A DNA stretch of 64,000 nt from a virus. Shown here one piece after another: positions 46,065 through 54,700 of the stretch. A program made the position numbers and the translations under genes. The stretch's first letter is position 1. Each line of letters starts with the position of its first letter. The notes below the pieces were generated by a model that searched no databases, was not told the origin of the DNA, and saw nothing but the letters and a program-made list of their open reading frames with translations. The stretch covers positions 1 through 64,000 of the IMG/VR virus record IMGVR_UViG_3300046507_000113; one strand, written 5' to 3'.

Positions 46065-46741
46065 TGGAAGTAACACTCATCGATAAGATGGGAACTGATG
46101 CCCTCGTAGTTAACGCTGCGAGGGTTTCTTTTTCTAAAGAGGCAGCGAATTACACAGAGGAACAGAATGCTAAGCTTATTTCTTATCTCTCTAGGCATGG
46201 CCATTTTACTCCTTTCACCCACCCCGTCATCTGTATCAGAGAGAAAGTACCGATTTTTGTGGCTCGCCAACGTTTTAAGCATACCGTTGGTTTTACTTAT
46301 AATGAAGTTTCTCGGCGTTATGTAGATGATAAGCCAGAATTCTTTGTACCTGACGTATGGCGCTCTCGTCCCGATGGAAGTATGAAGCAAGGAAGTGGTG
46401 ATAAGAACTTAAACAATGCTTTCCTATTGTTTGAGCCTGTAGAATTTAAGGCATACAACATGGAAGAGGGATATCTTTACTTCACCAGAATTGCAGAACA
46501 TGTCTATGACTCGATGATCAAAGCAGGAGTAGCCCCTGAGCAAGCACGTATGGTTCTTCCTCAAAGTATGTATACTGAGTATTATGTTACTGGCTCTCTC
46601 GCTGCGTGGGCTAGGGCATATAAACTTCGGATAGACCCTCATGCACAGAAAGAAATTCAAGACGTAGCTGTAGAGTGGGATAAGATTATTCGTCCCTTAT
46701 TTCCTGTATCATGGAGTGCATTAGTTGATGATAAGGTTTGA
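46064..46741 (+). CDS. thyX: Flavin-dependent thymidylate synthase
   Basis: A 225-residue enzyme that makes dTMP from dUMP using FAD and folate. The signature is RQRFKHTVGFTYNEVSRRY at about residues 68-86, the RQxFKH...NEVSRRY form rather than the classic RHRxxS form. HFTPFTHP near 48-55 and DPHAQKEIQ near the end also fit. Its presence beside ribonucleotide reductase and MazG shows that the phage remodels deoxynucleotide pools. Confidence 0.9.
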   Translation: MEVTLIDKMGTDALVVNAARVSFSKEAANYTEEQNAKLISYLSRHGHFTPFTHPVICIREKVPIFVARQRFKHTVGFTYNEVSRRYVDDKPEFFVPDVWRSRPDGSMKQGSGDKNLNNAFLLFEPVEFKAYNMEEGYLYFTRIAEHVYDSMIKAGVAPEQARMVLPQSMYTEYYVTGSLAAWARAYKLRIDPHAQKEIQDVAVEWDKIIRPLFPVSWSALVDDKV

Positions 46742-47009
46742 TAAAGAAGAGATTGTAGATCTTGAGGGTAACACTCAGATCAGACTGGCAGTAGGTGCAG
46801 GTAATCATGTATCTATGATCCAAATGACTGTACCTGTGGGTGAGGAAGTGGATGATGTTATCAATAAAGAACGTATGGGAATGATCCTATATCAATTGGC
46901 CAATCACCTAACTGATGACTCTTTTCAGAAATCTCTAGACAGTGGACATGAAGTTATTATGAAACTTCTGGAAGAGAACAACGAATTGAAAGACGCACTA
47001 AAGCTATAA
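46725..47009 (+). CDS. Hypothetical 94-residue protein
   Basis: Starts MMIRFDKEEIVDLEGNT within the end of thyX. It has a beta-rich first half and a C-terminal leucine-rich helix (KSLDSGHEVIMKLLEENNEL) that could mediate dimerisation. It ends on the base before the glutaredoxin leader. Function is unknown. Confidence 0.6.
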   Translation: MMIRFDKEEIVDLEGNTQIRLAVGAGNHVSMIQMTVPVGEEVDDVINKERMGMILYQLANHLTDDSFQKSLDSGHEVIMKLLEENNELKDALKL

Positions 47010-47023
47010 TGGAAGGAAATTAT

Positions 47024-47311
47024 ATGGTAAAGACTTGGTACACGATGTTTTCAACTAGTGCATTCCCTTGTCCTTATTGTCTGAAGGCAAAGCAGCTCCT
47101 CGACGTGTATGGAGTTGATTACATTATTAAGGATATTCATATTGATCCCGGAGCACGAGAAGAGTTTCTGGCAGCAGGTCATACAAAAGTTCCTCAAATC
47201 TATCGCGAAGAGGTATTGATCGGTGGATACGACAAAACAGAAGAACACTTCCGTCTCTCCACGGCAGGTGCCCAACACGAAAAGCTCATTGAACGGATCA
47301 CAAAGTTTTAA
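47024..47311 (+). CDS. Glutaredoxin
   Basis: A 95-residue thioredoxin-fold protein starting MVKTWYTMFSTSAFPCP at ATG 47024; a start 15 bases earlier is possible. The active site is CPYC at about residues 16-19, with cis-Pro in HTKVPQIY and GGYD near the glutathione site. It likely supplies electrons to the phage ribonucleotide reductase. Confidence 0.88.
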   Translation: MVKTWYTMFSTSAFPCPYCLKAKQLLDVYGVDYIIKDIHIDPGAREEFLAAGHTKVPQIYREEVLIGGYDKTEEHFRLSTAGAQHEKLIERITKF

Positions 47312-47313
47312 AG

Positions 47314-47454
47314 ATGCAATTAACTCCTTGGTATCTAAGAATTCTGGGGTTCAAAAAGTATAGACGGTGGGAAGTCGTACCAGTATTTATCATATACGAT
47401 TGCAGTAAATGGGTTTATTATTCAGAGAAAGATAGAAAGAAATATGGGATTTAA
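47314..47454 (+). CDS. 46-residue basic aromatic protein
   Basis: Starts MQLTPWYLRILGFKKYR. It is very rich in Tyr, Trp, Lys and Arg. The MazG-like gene starts inside its last codons. No family is recognised; its composition recalls the KYRI-type small proteins at 22 kb. Confidence 0.5.
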   Translation: MQLTPWYLRILGFKKYRRWEVVPVFIIYDCSKWVYYSEKDRKKYGI

Positions 47455-47719
47455 GAAGTATCAAGAATTTGTAGAGACGTGCCCTTTGTTCGATGACTTT
47501 GCTCTCGGACTAGCAGGAGAAGTAGGTGAAGTACTGGAACATATCAAGAAGGACCGTAGGGAGGGTGAACGTCATCAGCCTATGGACAAAGAAGCTCTGA
47601 CTAAGGAGCTAGGTGATGTTCTTTGGTATCTCACCAAGGTAGCCAATACCTATGAGATTTCTTTGAAGGATATCGCACAGGGTAATATCGATAAACTAAC
47701 GAAGAGGCATAATCTGTGA
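47444..47719 (+). CDS. MazG-like nucleotide pyrophosphohydrolase
   Basis: A 91-residue, all-helical protein with LAGEVGEVLEHIKKD (residues about 25-39) and LTKELGDVLWYL (about 53-64), the paired acidic motifs that bind magnesium in MazG-type enzymes. They split NTPs or dNTPs to the monophosphate and can lower ppGpp-type alarms or remove unwanted nucleotides. It overlaps both neighbours. Confidence 0.85.
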   Translation: MGFKKYQEFVETCPLFDDFALGLAGEVGEVLEHIKKDRREGERHQPMDKEALTKELGDVLWYLTKVANTYEISLKDIAQGNIDKLTKRHNL

Positions 47720-47895
47720 GTATTACACGACTATTTATTGAAAAGGAGATCGACTTAATCGATCAGAAGATTAACAAGGCTAACAATGAGATCCGGGAGG
47801 CACAGTCGTTCATCAATGAACAGAATAAGCTCCTACAGGCTCTTGAAGAGCGTAAGACTGCATTCCAATCCGATCTGGGTAAGCTTGCAGAATGA
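47716..47895 (+). CDS. 59-residue coiled-coil protein
   Basis: Starts with GTG overlapping the MazG stop. The product is a continuous amphipathic helix (DLIDQKINKANNEIREAQ, then NEQNKLLQALEERK), likely a short coiled coil. Function is unknown. Confidence 0.55.
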   Translation: MSITRLFIEKEIDLIDQKINKANNEIREAQSFINEQNKLLQALEERKTAFQSDLGKLAE

Positions 47896-48038
47896 CTGAT
47901 CCTACTGACAAGATCGAAAAGATACTAGAGGATCTAAGGAAGTATGGAGACGACATTCACCTCGACTTCTATGATTTTGATAATGACGATGACATTTCCC
48001 CAACAGACGACGAGGTAGATATTGACGACACAGAGTAA
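47892..48038 (+). CDS. 48-residue acidic protein
   Basis: Starts MTDPTDKIEKILEDLRK and ends in a strongly acidic stretch (DNDDDISPTDDEVDIDDTE). It overlaps the reductase start. The acidic tail differs in sequence from the common tag. It may be a DNA-mimic-like or simply a small regulatory protein. Confidence 0.5.
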   Translation: MTDPTDKIEKILEDLRKYGDDIHLDFYDFDNDDDISPTDDEVDIDDTE

Positions 48039-49959
48039 TCCATTCAACACGTACTACAGTGAATTCATTTATAAGAGCCGCTATGCTAGGTGGCTAGAAG
48101 AAGAAAAACGAAGGGAGAATTGGGATGAGACGGTCAGACGTTATCTTGATTTTACTCGTAGTAATCTTAAATCTTCTCATGACTATGTTCTTAGTGATGA
48201 GCTATATAAGCGTCTATACGATGCTATATACAATCTAAAAGTAGTTCCCTCTATGAGGGCAATGATGACAGCAGGTAAGGCTCTAGAACGAGATAATACT
48301 GCTGGTTATAATTGTGCATACCTTCCTGTTGATGATCCTAAGTCCTTCGATGAAGCTATGTATATTCTTCTTTGTGGCACAGGAGTAGGTTTCAGTGTCG
48401 AACGTCAATACGTTTCAAAGCTTCCAGAAGTACCAGACAAGCTCTTTGACTCAAATACAACAATCGTTGTCCATGATAGCAAAGAAGGTTGGGCGAAATC
48501 CCTCCGCCAGCTTATTGCGCTTCTCTATTCTGGCGAAATACCAAAATGGGACACATCGAAAGTTAGACCTGCCGGGAGCCGTCTTAGGACTTTCGGGGGT
48601 AGGGCAAGTGGTCCAGGACCTCTCGAAGACCTCTTCCGGTTCGTCATTGCAAAGTTTAGAGGTGCAGTTGGAAGACGTCTTAATTCACTCGAATGCCATG
48701 ATATTCTCTGCAAGATTGGAGAAGTCGTCGTGGTTGGTGGAGTACGCCGATCGGCTATGATCTCTCTCAGTAATCTCTCTGATGACCGTATGCGTAATGC
48801 TAAGTCAGGAGATTGGTGGAATACAGAACCACAGAGGGCTTTGTCTAACAATTCTGTGTCATATACCGAGAAGCCAGATGTTGGCGCATTCATGAAAGAA
48901 TGGCTCTCCCTGTATGACAGTAAGTCAGGTGAAAGAGGTATCTTTAATCGTGCAGCAGCAATCAAACAAGTTAAATCAATTGGTCGAAGAGATCCAAACT
49001 TTGACTTCGGAACCAATCCTTGTAGTGAAATCATCCTACGACCCTATCAATTCTGTAACCTATCAGAAGTTGTCGTTAGATCGAATGACTCAATTGAGTC
49101 ATTGCTTGAAAAGGTTGAAATCGCAGCTATCCTCGGGACGTTCCAAAGCACCCTAACTAACTTTCCTTATCTCCGTAAGATCTGGAAGAAGAACACAGAA
49201 GAGGAAAGACTCCTTGGTGTCTCTCTCACAGGTATCATGGATAATTCTTTGACGAATGGTTCTGGATATCTTGGTAATCTTAAGGAACTTCTTGAAACTC
49301 TAAAGGAACGAACCATTGCTGTTAATTCTGCTTTGGCCAACGATATTGGTATTAATCCTAGCACCTCCATTACTTGTGTTAAACCTTCCGGCACGGTGTC
49401 TCAGTTGGTTGATAGCGCTTCTGGTATCCATGCCCGTCATTCAAGCTATTATATTCGTTCTGTACGTGGGGATAACAAGGACCCACTGACACAGTTCCTC
49501 AAGGACTCAGGTATCCCTAATGAACCTGATGTAATGAAGCCAGATGCAACTACTGTATTCTACTTCCCGATGAAGGCTCCAGTAGGTGCTGTTACTCGTA
49601 ATGACATGACAGCTATCGAACAGCTTGAACTCTGGAAGATGTATCAGTTGTATTGGTGTGAACATAAGCCTTCTGTAACTGTAACTGTAAGAGAGAATGA
49701 ATGGCCAGCAGTTGGAGCTTGGGTGTACGATAATTTTGACCTTATTTCTGGTGTTAGCTTTCTGCCTCACTCCGATCATACTTACCGACAAGCTCCGTAC
49801 GATGAGTGTGACGAAAAGAAATATCAGGAATTTGTAGATAAGATGCCTAAGAGTATTAATTGGACTGACCTTGCATTCTATGAATTTGAAGATACTACGA
49901 CAGGACTTCAGACCCTTGCATGTTCAGCCGATGGTTGTGAAGTGGTTGACATTGGATGA
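48022..49959 (+). CDS. Ribonucleotide reductase, class II (adenosylcobalamin-dependent) type
   Basis: A 645-residue enzyme that reduces ribonucleotides to deoxyribonucleotides. NPCSEIIL holds the thiyl-radical Cys and is preceded by the reductase barrel elements (GYNCAYLPV, GTGVGFSVERQYV). TCVKPSGTVSQL is a phosphate-binding loop, and the C-terminus TLACSADGCEV carries the redox Cys pair used by class II monomeric enzymes. No small radical subunit is encoded nearby, which fits class II. The start is TTG 48022 with GAGG upstream. It is supported by the glutaredoxin gene. Confidence 0.9.
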   Translation: MTTQSNPFNTYYSEFIYKSRYARWLEEEKRRENWDETVRRYLDFTRSNLKSSHDYVLSDELYKRLYDAIYNLKVVPSMRAMMTAGKALERDNTAGYNCAYLPVDDPKSFDEAMYILLCGTGVGFSVERQYVSKLPEVPDKLFDSNTTIVVHDSKEGWAKSLRQLIALLYSGEIPKWDTSKVRPAGSRLRTFGGRASGPGPLEDLFRFVIAKFRGAVGRRLNSLECHDILCKIGEVVVVGGVRRSAMISLSNLSDDRMRNAKSGDWWNTEPQRALSNNSVSYTEKPDVGAFMKEWLSLYDSKSGERGIFNRAAAIKQVKSIGRRDPNFDFGTNPCSEIILRPYQFCNLSEVVVRSNDSIESLLEKVEIAAILGTFQSTLTNFPYLRKIWKKNTEEERLLGVSLTGIMDNSLTNGSGYLGNLKELLETLKERTIAVNSALANDIGINPSTSITCVKPSGTVSQLVDSASGIHARHSSYYIRSVRGDNKDPLTQFLKDSGIPNEPDVMKPDATTVFYFPMKAPVGAVTRNDMTAIEQLELWKMYQLYWCEHKPSVTVTVRENEWPAVGAWVYDNFDLISGVSFLPHSDHTYRQAPYDECDEKKYQEFVDKMPKSINWTDLAFYEFEDTTTGLQTLACSADGCEVVDIG

Positions 49960-50543
49960 GAGTTCTTGTCGCTTGTGAAATGAGCGGCAGGGTTAGAGAT
50001 GCATTCATCAAAAGGGGTCATGAGGCTATGTCTTGTGACCTCCTCGATACTCTAGTACCTGGACCTCATTATAAAGGAAATATCCTAGATATCCTTGGTG
50101 ATGGATGGGATTTAATGATTGCTCACCCACCTTGTACTGACATTGCTATTTCAGGATCAAGATACTTTAAGGAGAAGATTGCAGATGGCAGGCAACAAGC
50201 AGCACTCGACTTTGTACAGGCACTCATGGACGCTTCAATCGAACGTATTTGCATCGAGAACCCTGTGTCAGTTATATCAACACACATTAGGAAGCCGGAT
50301 CAAATCATACAACCGTATGAATTCGGGCATAACGCCTCTAAGAGAACTTGTCTATGGCTCAAGGGACTCCCTCTCCTCAAAGGAACAGAATACGTAGAAC
50401 CTAGAATCGTTGATGGTAAGAAGAGGTGGGATAACCAGACGGACTCTGGACAGAACAGACTTGGACCATCAGAAGATAGAGCAACAATAAGAAGTTTGAC
50501 TTACGAAGGAATAGCAGAAGCTATGGCACAACAATGGGGTTAA
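49956..50543 (+). CDS. Cytosine-C5 DNA methyltransferase-like protein
   Basis: A 195-residue protein. VLVACEMSGRVRDAF opens a SAM-binding-like strand-loop, AHPPCTDIAISGSRYF carries the Pro-Cys catalytic loop expected of C5 methyltransferases, and CIENPVSVIS matches the ENV-like motif. It is much shorter than bacterial Dcm enzymes and lacks a visible target-recognition domain, so it may act with a partner or modify free nucleotides. It overlaps the reductase gene by four bases. Confidence 0.65.
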   Translation: MRVLVACEMSGRVRDAFIKRGHEAMSCDLLDTLVPGPHYKGNILDILGDGWDLMIAHPPCTDIAISGSRYFKEKIADGRQQAALDFVQALMDASIERICIENPVSVISTHIRKPDQIIQPYEFGHNASKRTCLWLKGLPLLKGTEYVEPRIVDGKKRWDNQTDSGQNRLGPSEDRATIRSLTYEGIAEAMAQQWG

Positions 50544-50692
50544 ATAAGTGCAAGTGTGGTGGAGAAGCTAAGTACAAAGAGGGTTATATGTTAGATCAGT
50601 ATATCTGTTCTAGATGTAGCTATAAGACACAAACTTATTTTGATGGTGAACCTTACGCGAAAGCAGAATGGAATAAAAGAAATGGAAAGTGA
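50534..50692 (+). CDS. Zinc-ribbon protein (Lar-like)
   Basis: A 52-residue protein starting MGLNKCKCGGEAKYKEG, with a second pair CSRC. The pattern CxCGG...CxxC...W followed by a basic tail (AEWNKRNGK) is that of small Lar-type restriction-alleviation proteins common in phages. It overlaps the methyltransferase-like gene, which fits a joint anti-restriction role. The name is inferred from a short motif. Confidence 0.6.
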   Translation: MGLNKCKCGGEAKYKEGYMLDQYICSRCSYKTQTYFDGEPYAKAEWNKRNGK

Positions 50693-50909
50693 AAATCTAC
50701 AGGTGCGTATCGCCTATATGGGATCGTTCCTTGGACTAGATGAAGCAGAACAGTTCCGTCAGGAATTCCTTGATGGCTTCGAGAAAGATATTAGTGAAGG
50801 TCTTCTGATCCTGATTGAAGATACTATTACAAAGATTAATGCACATCATGTAGTTCGTATTCTTGCAGAGAATGCACAATTGGAGTTTGAATTTGACGAA
50901 GGTAATTAA
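50682..50909 (+). CDS. Hypothetical 75-residue acidic protein
   Basis: Starts MESENLQVRIAYMGSFL at ATG 50682 within the end of the zinc-ribbon gene. It is acidic and helical (AEQFRQEFLDGFEKDIS). The TTG start of the next gene lies inside its last codons. It is not recognised. Confidence 0.6.
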   Translation: MESENLQVRIAYMGSFLGLDEAEQFRQEFLDGFEKDISEGLLILIEDTITKINAHHVVRILAENAQLEFEFDEGN

Positions 50910-51315
50910 TCCAAAAGATGCAGTCGGATCTAAGAAAGTCCCTTTCTCCACCGTACCAATGGGGGTTGTTGGCGAGATTGGGTTGGCAATGCATGAGGGC
51001 GCTCGTAAGTATGGTCGACATAATTACAGAACTGTTCCTGTTAATGCTTCTGTGTACTTTGATGCAGCACTACGACACCTTACTGACTGGTGGGAGGGAA
51101 CTGACCTCGATCCCGATAGTGGCCTGTCTCATATTACAAAGGCTCTCGCTACACTGGCAGTTCTTAGAGATGCCGAGATGAACGGTCTAGTGAATGATGA
51201 TCGTCCTCCTAAGCTTCCAGAAGGTTGGCAACAGGAACTCAATCGTTTGAATGCTATCGTCGTAGAGAAGTATCCTACCGTAGCTCATACTCACACGGAA
51301 AAGGACCATAAATGA
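50893..51315 (+). CDS. Predicted dATP/dGTP diphosphohydrolase family protein
   Basis: A 140-residue helical protein; TTG 50893 gives MTKVINPKDAVGSKKVP, the usual opening of this family. GARKYGRHNYR and YFDAALRHLTDWWEG followed by DPDSGLSHI are the characteristic segments. From memory, such phage proteins are described as dATP/dGTP diphosphohydrolases. It would adjust purine deoxynucleotide pools together with MazG and the HAD protein. Confidence 0.75.
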   Translation: MTKVINPKDAVGSKKVPFSTVPMGVVGEIGLAMHEGARKYGRHNYRTVPVNASVYFDAALRHLTDWWEGTDLDPDSGLSHITKALATLAVLRDAEMNGLVNDDRPPKLPEGWQQELNRLNAIVVEKYPTVAHTHTEKDHK

Positions 51316-51698
51316 TTATTGCACTGGATTATGATGAAACCTATACGGCAGATAAAGATCTCTGGGATGAATTCATCTCTCAGAGTGTCCATCGTGGACA
51401 TGAAGTAGTTCTTGCTACATATCGTCATCCCGTTCATGATTACAATACTGATTTTGATCATCTCAAGAATATGGCCATTAAATGTTATTTCACTGATGGC
51501 AAAGCTAAAAAGCAATTTCTTGAAGATCTTGGTGTGACAGTAAATGTTTGGATCGATGATCGTCCCAAGACTGTGTACGAGGATAGTGCATGGGGTGTGG
51601 ATTCTCCTGAACTACACGCATGGAGAAAAGACAACGAATTGACGGCAAAGGGAGAACCCCGAGTTCATCTGGATGCTATAGTAAATCGAATACCTTAA
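51312..51698 (+). CDS. HAD-like phosphatase
   Basis: A 128-residue protein starting MIIALDYDETYTADKDL. DYDET is HAD motif I, LATYR fits motif II, the Lys in TDGKAKKQF motif III and VWIDDRPKT motif IV. It may hydrolyse nucleoside monophosphates or repair products. It is the last rightward gene, four bases before the bidirectional terminator. Confidence 0.82.
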   Translation: MIIALDYDETYTADKDLWDEFISQSVHRGHEVVLATYRHPVHDYNTDFDHLKNMAIKCYFTDGKAKKQFLEDLGVTVNVWIDDRPKTVYEDSAWGVDSPELHAWRKDNELTAKGEPRVHLDAIVNRIP

Positions 51699-51702
51699 AC
51701 GC

Positions 51703-51752
51703 AAAAAGCCCCGCAGGGATTTCCATTAGGATTTCCTTACGGGGCTTTTTTT
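51703..51752. terminator. Bidirectional terminator between convergent gene blocks
   Basis: AAAAAGCCCCG (51703-51713) pairs with CGGGGCTTTTT (51740-51750), an 11-pair stem with A-run on one side and T-run on the other, so it works on both strands. It separates the rightward metabolism genes from the leftward structural genes; the leftward stop codon lies at its edge. Confidence 0.95.
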
Positions 51753-54700
51753 TATTTGATTATTCCTTTAGCGGCATCTATTGCATCACCGAGTAACCTT
51801 TGAGTTTCTACAGCTGCAGGTCCGATACCTCTGTCAGGATTTGATGTATACGAACGAATCGTACCACGACGTACGCTCTTATTGATGAACTTCCTGAAGT
51901 CTTTCTCAAGCTCCGAGTCAGCAATCTGATTGATCTTCTTGGAGAGAAAATCTACATCTTCAAGAGAGTTCGACATGAAGTCAGCTCTACGTTCCTTAAC
52001 CTGATCGAGCATCTGGATAGAGGCAGGGGTTGTGAACCTCTTAACCTTAGTCGCAGTAGGATTAAGCTGACCCAAGAAGAAAGTAACAATAGTCTGTGCT
52101 GCCTGAGAAGGATCTTGTCCTCTCGGTAGTGCACCAAGAAGTTCCTTCTGATCAGTCATAGGAGTTTTCTTAGAAACCCTATCATACATATCAGCGACCT
52201 TATCGAGTGCAGTAACTACTTCCGGCTTGTCTCTAAAGACTTCCTTCATAGTCAGGTATTCATTACCACTATCGTTGTCGAAGGTCTTACTGATATTTCT
52301 CTCATTAGCTCTATAGGCGAACCTCTGATCCGGTGGGATCATATCCATCTTAGAACCAGACTTGATCTTTTCTTGGAGATAACGGATATAAGAGCCTTGA
52401 GCAGCATCCCTAATGACATCTCCACCAGGAGTATTAGCTGCTTCATCCAATAGCTGTTTAACGTTGGTAACAGAGTTCTTGCCTCGGAAGAGGGTATCAA
52501 GAGTTCTACCTACGTCACCACCCTCTACAGGGACTAGACCGTTAGTAGACTTCGACACGAACTTAGAGAGAATACTATCCTCTGCTTTCGCCTTGAGTTC
52601 ATCAGCCTGTTCTTTAATCTGATCATAGATCACTTGCTTGTCTTTTGTAGTATTTTCAAGGGTCTGGATCTTAAGTTCCATTTTCCTGAACTCACCAACC
52701 AGAGGACTATTCATACCTTCAAGGTTTTCAATAGCTCCACGGAGATCCGTACGGAGGGTGTTGATGTTCTGTTTGCCACCTCTAGCAAGACTATCAGCTA
52801 GATTGTTGATTGCCTTACTTGTGAAGAACTCATGTAGTTCAGGACGAATATCTTGACCACCGGCAGAAACAGCACCTTCAAGAGCCTTACGATAGGTTTC
52901 CTTTTCAGCAGTATTCAAGTTATTATTTACATACTGAGAGATACCAACATTGAAGTCTTCCTTTCCACGAGGGATAGGTAGGTTCTCCGTCTTGACAGCT
53001 AGCTCGCCCTTATCAGCGATATTCCTAAGAGGGGCATTCTTCTGTCCATGCCAAGCATTTTGGAGAGCAATATACTTACCCTTAGCATCTTCAACCATAC
53101 TCTTGATACCTCCATCACCATTCTGAGCGATGAAGTCAAGCTGTTCGTTATTGATGTTATCTCTGAGTTTATAGAGTGTCTGTAGTCGTCCAGTAGGATC
53201 ATTACCTGCAAGAGAAGAGATCTGTTCGTTGATCTGAGTTCTGATCTTATTGTAGATGTTATTGACAGAAGGATCTTGTTCGATACTATCTGCCATCTTC
53301 TTCAAGAAAGGATCAGTGATATCATAAGAAGGGGCACTAGGACCCTGTTCAACACCAGAAAGAGGCTTACCAGAATCTGCCCTCATTTGAGTAGAAGGAC
53401 TGTCTTTGATTACCTGCAAGAAAGAATTAGGATCACCTTCACTCTGAATGTTACCGATAGCCTTATAAGCTTCATCAGTTTCATTCCTCATCTTCTTTAA
53501 GGCCTCATAAGCCTTGGGAGCAATCTTATTCTCGACAATTTCCTGTTGCTTCTTAGTAGAACCAAGCTCATTGTTTGCACCAGCCAAGAACTTCTGGAAG
53601 TCTACATCATCAGTCATAGCATTGTCCTGAGCTGCTTTCGCCGCATCAAGTTCTCCCTTAACCTGCCCTACAGCAATGTCAGGAAGAGTTCTATCTTCGA
53701 TGTTCTGTGTACCACCAATCTTAGCAGCTTCTTCATGTGCAGCGGCTAGACCACCGGGATGAACTCCCTCAGCAGCATCACCCAGAATCGCCTGTATATC
53801 GCCAACAGCGAGCGAGGCAGTTTCATCGGCACCCATACTAGTCCGGAGCTTCATAAGCTTACCAGAGGCTTCCTGTGCCTGTGCCTTGACCCATTTCTCA
53901 TATGATCCGGGATCTTCTGCATTCATCATATTTTTACGAGAGATGTAAGCAGCATTAAAGTAGTCTTCTGCGAGTTCAGAGAAAGAGCTAGCAGTATCCA
54001 GTTTGACCTTACCACTGGCAGACATAAGCTGAAGGTTCTTAACACCATTCCTCTTAACTGCATCAGCAAGAAGTCTCATCTTGTGAAGGGCTTCTTCAGG
54101 GGCACTCTTAGTCAGGTTAGGATCGAGCCAACCCATCAGGGAAATACCAGCCTGTTTGTCAGTCATATTGAGACGAGACATATCGAAACCGAAAGGCTTC
54201 ATGTATCGTGCACCACCAACAGCAGGTTCAATGACCTTGCTCATAGCAGTCTTACCGATTGCACCAAAAGTAGCAAGGGTAGTAGAGATAGCAGGGGAGT
54301 CCAAAAGAAAGGACATATCCCTAGCCCTGTCTTCAGAAAGTCCGAAAGTCTTCTGGAGATACTGAGGAGGAACAACCATACCCTCAGAGTTATCTGGAGC
54401 AACAATAGCTTCACCAGTACCTACAGCAGCAACCTTCCCTACAGTCTTTGCAAGCTGAGGGACCTTAATGCCAAGCCCGGCACCAGTAATAACTGAACGA
54501 GCCGTATAATCAGCAGACTCTTTAGCTAGTCGAGAGTCATTAGTTGCCTTAAGAGTGGCAGCATAGCTTTCCCGGATAGCAGTCTTAGCCTCCGGAGAGA
54601 TCTTGGCAAACAAACGACCAGCCAATCCAGCAGAACCAGAAATAGCCTTTTCCATACCAGCATTACCGATAGCAAAGGTAGCAATATCAGTAGCCAGTTT

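Noticed and set aside
47892-48038. Acidic tail of the 48-residue protein as another copy of the tag
   Set aside because: It lacks the YDPxQEP core and ends DDTE, so it is only generally acidic.
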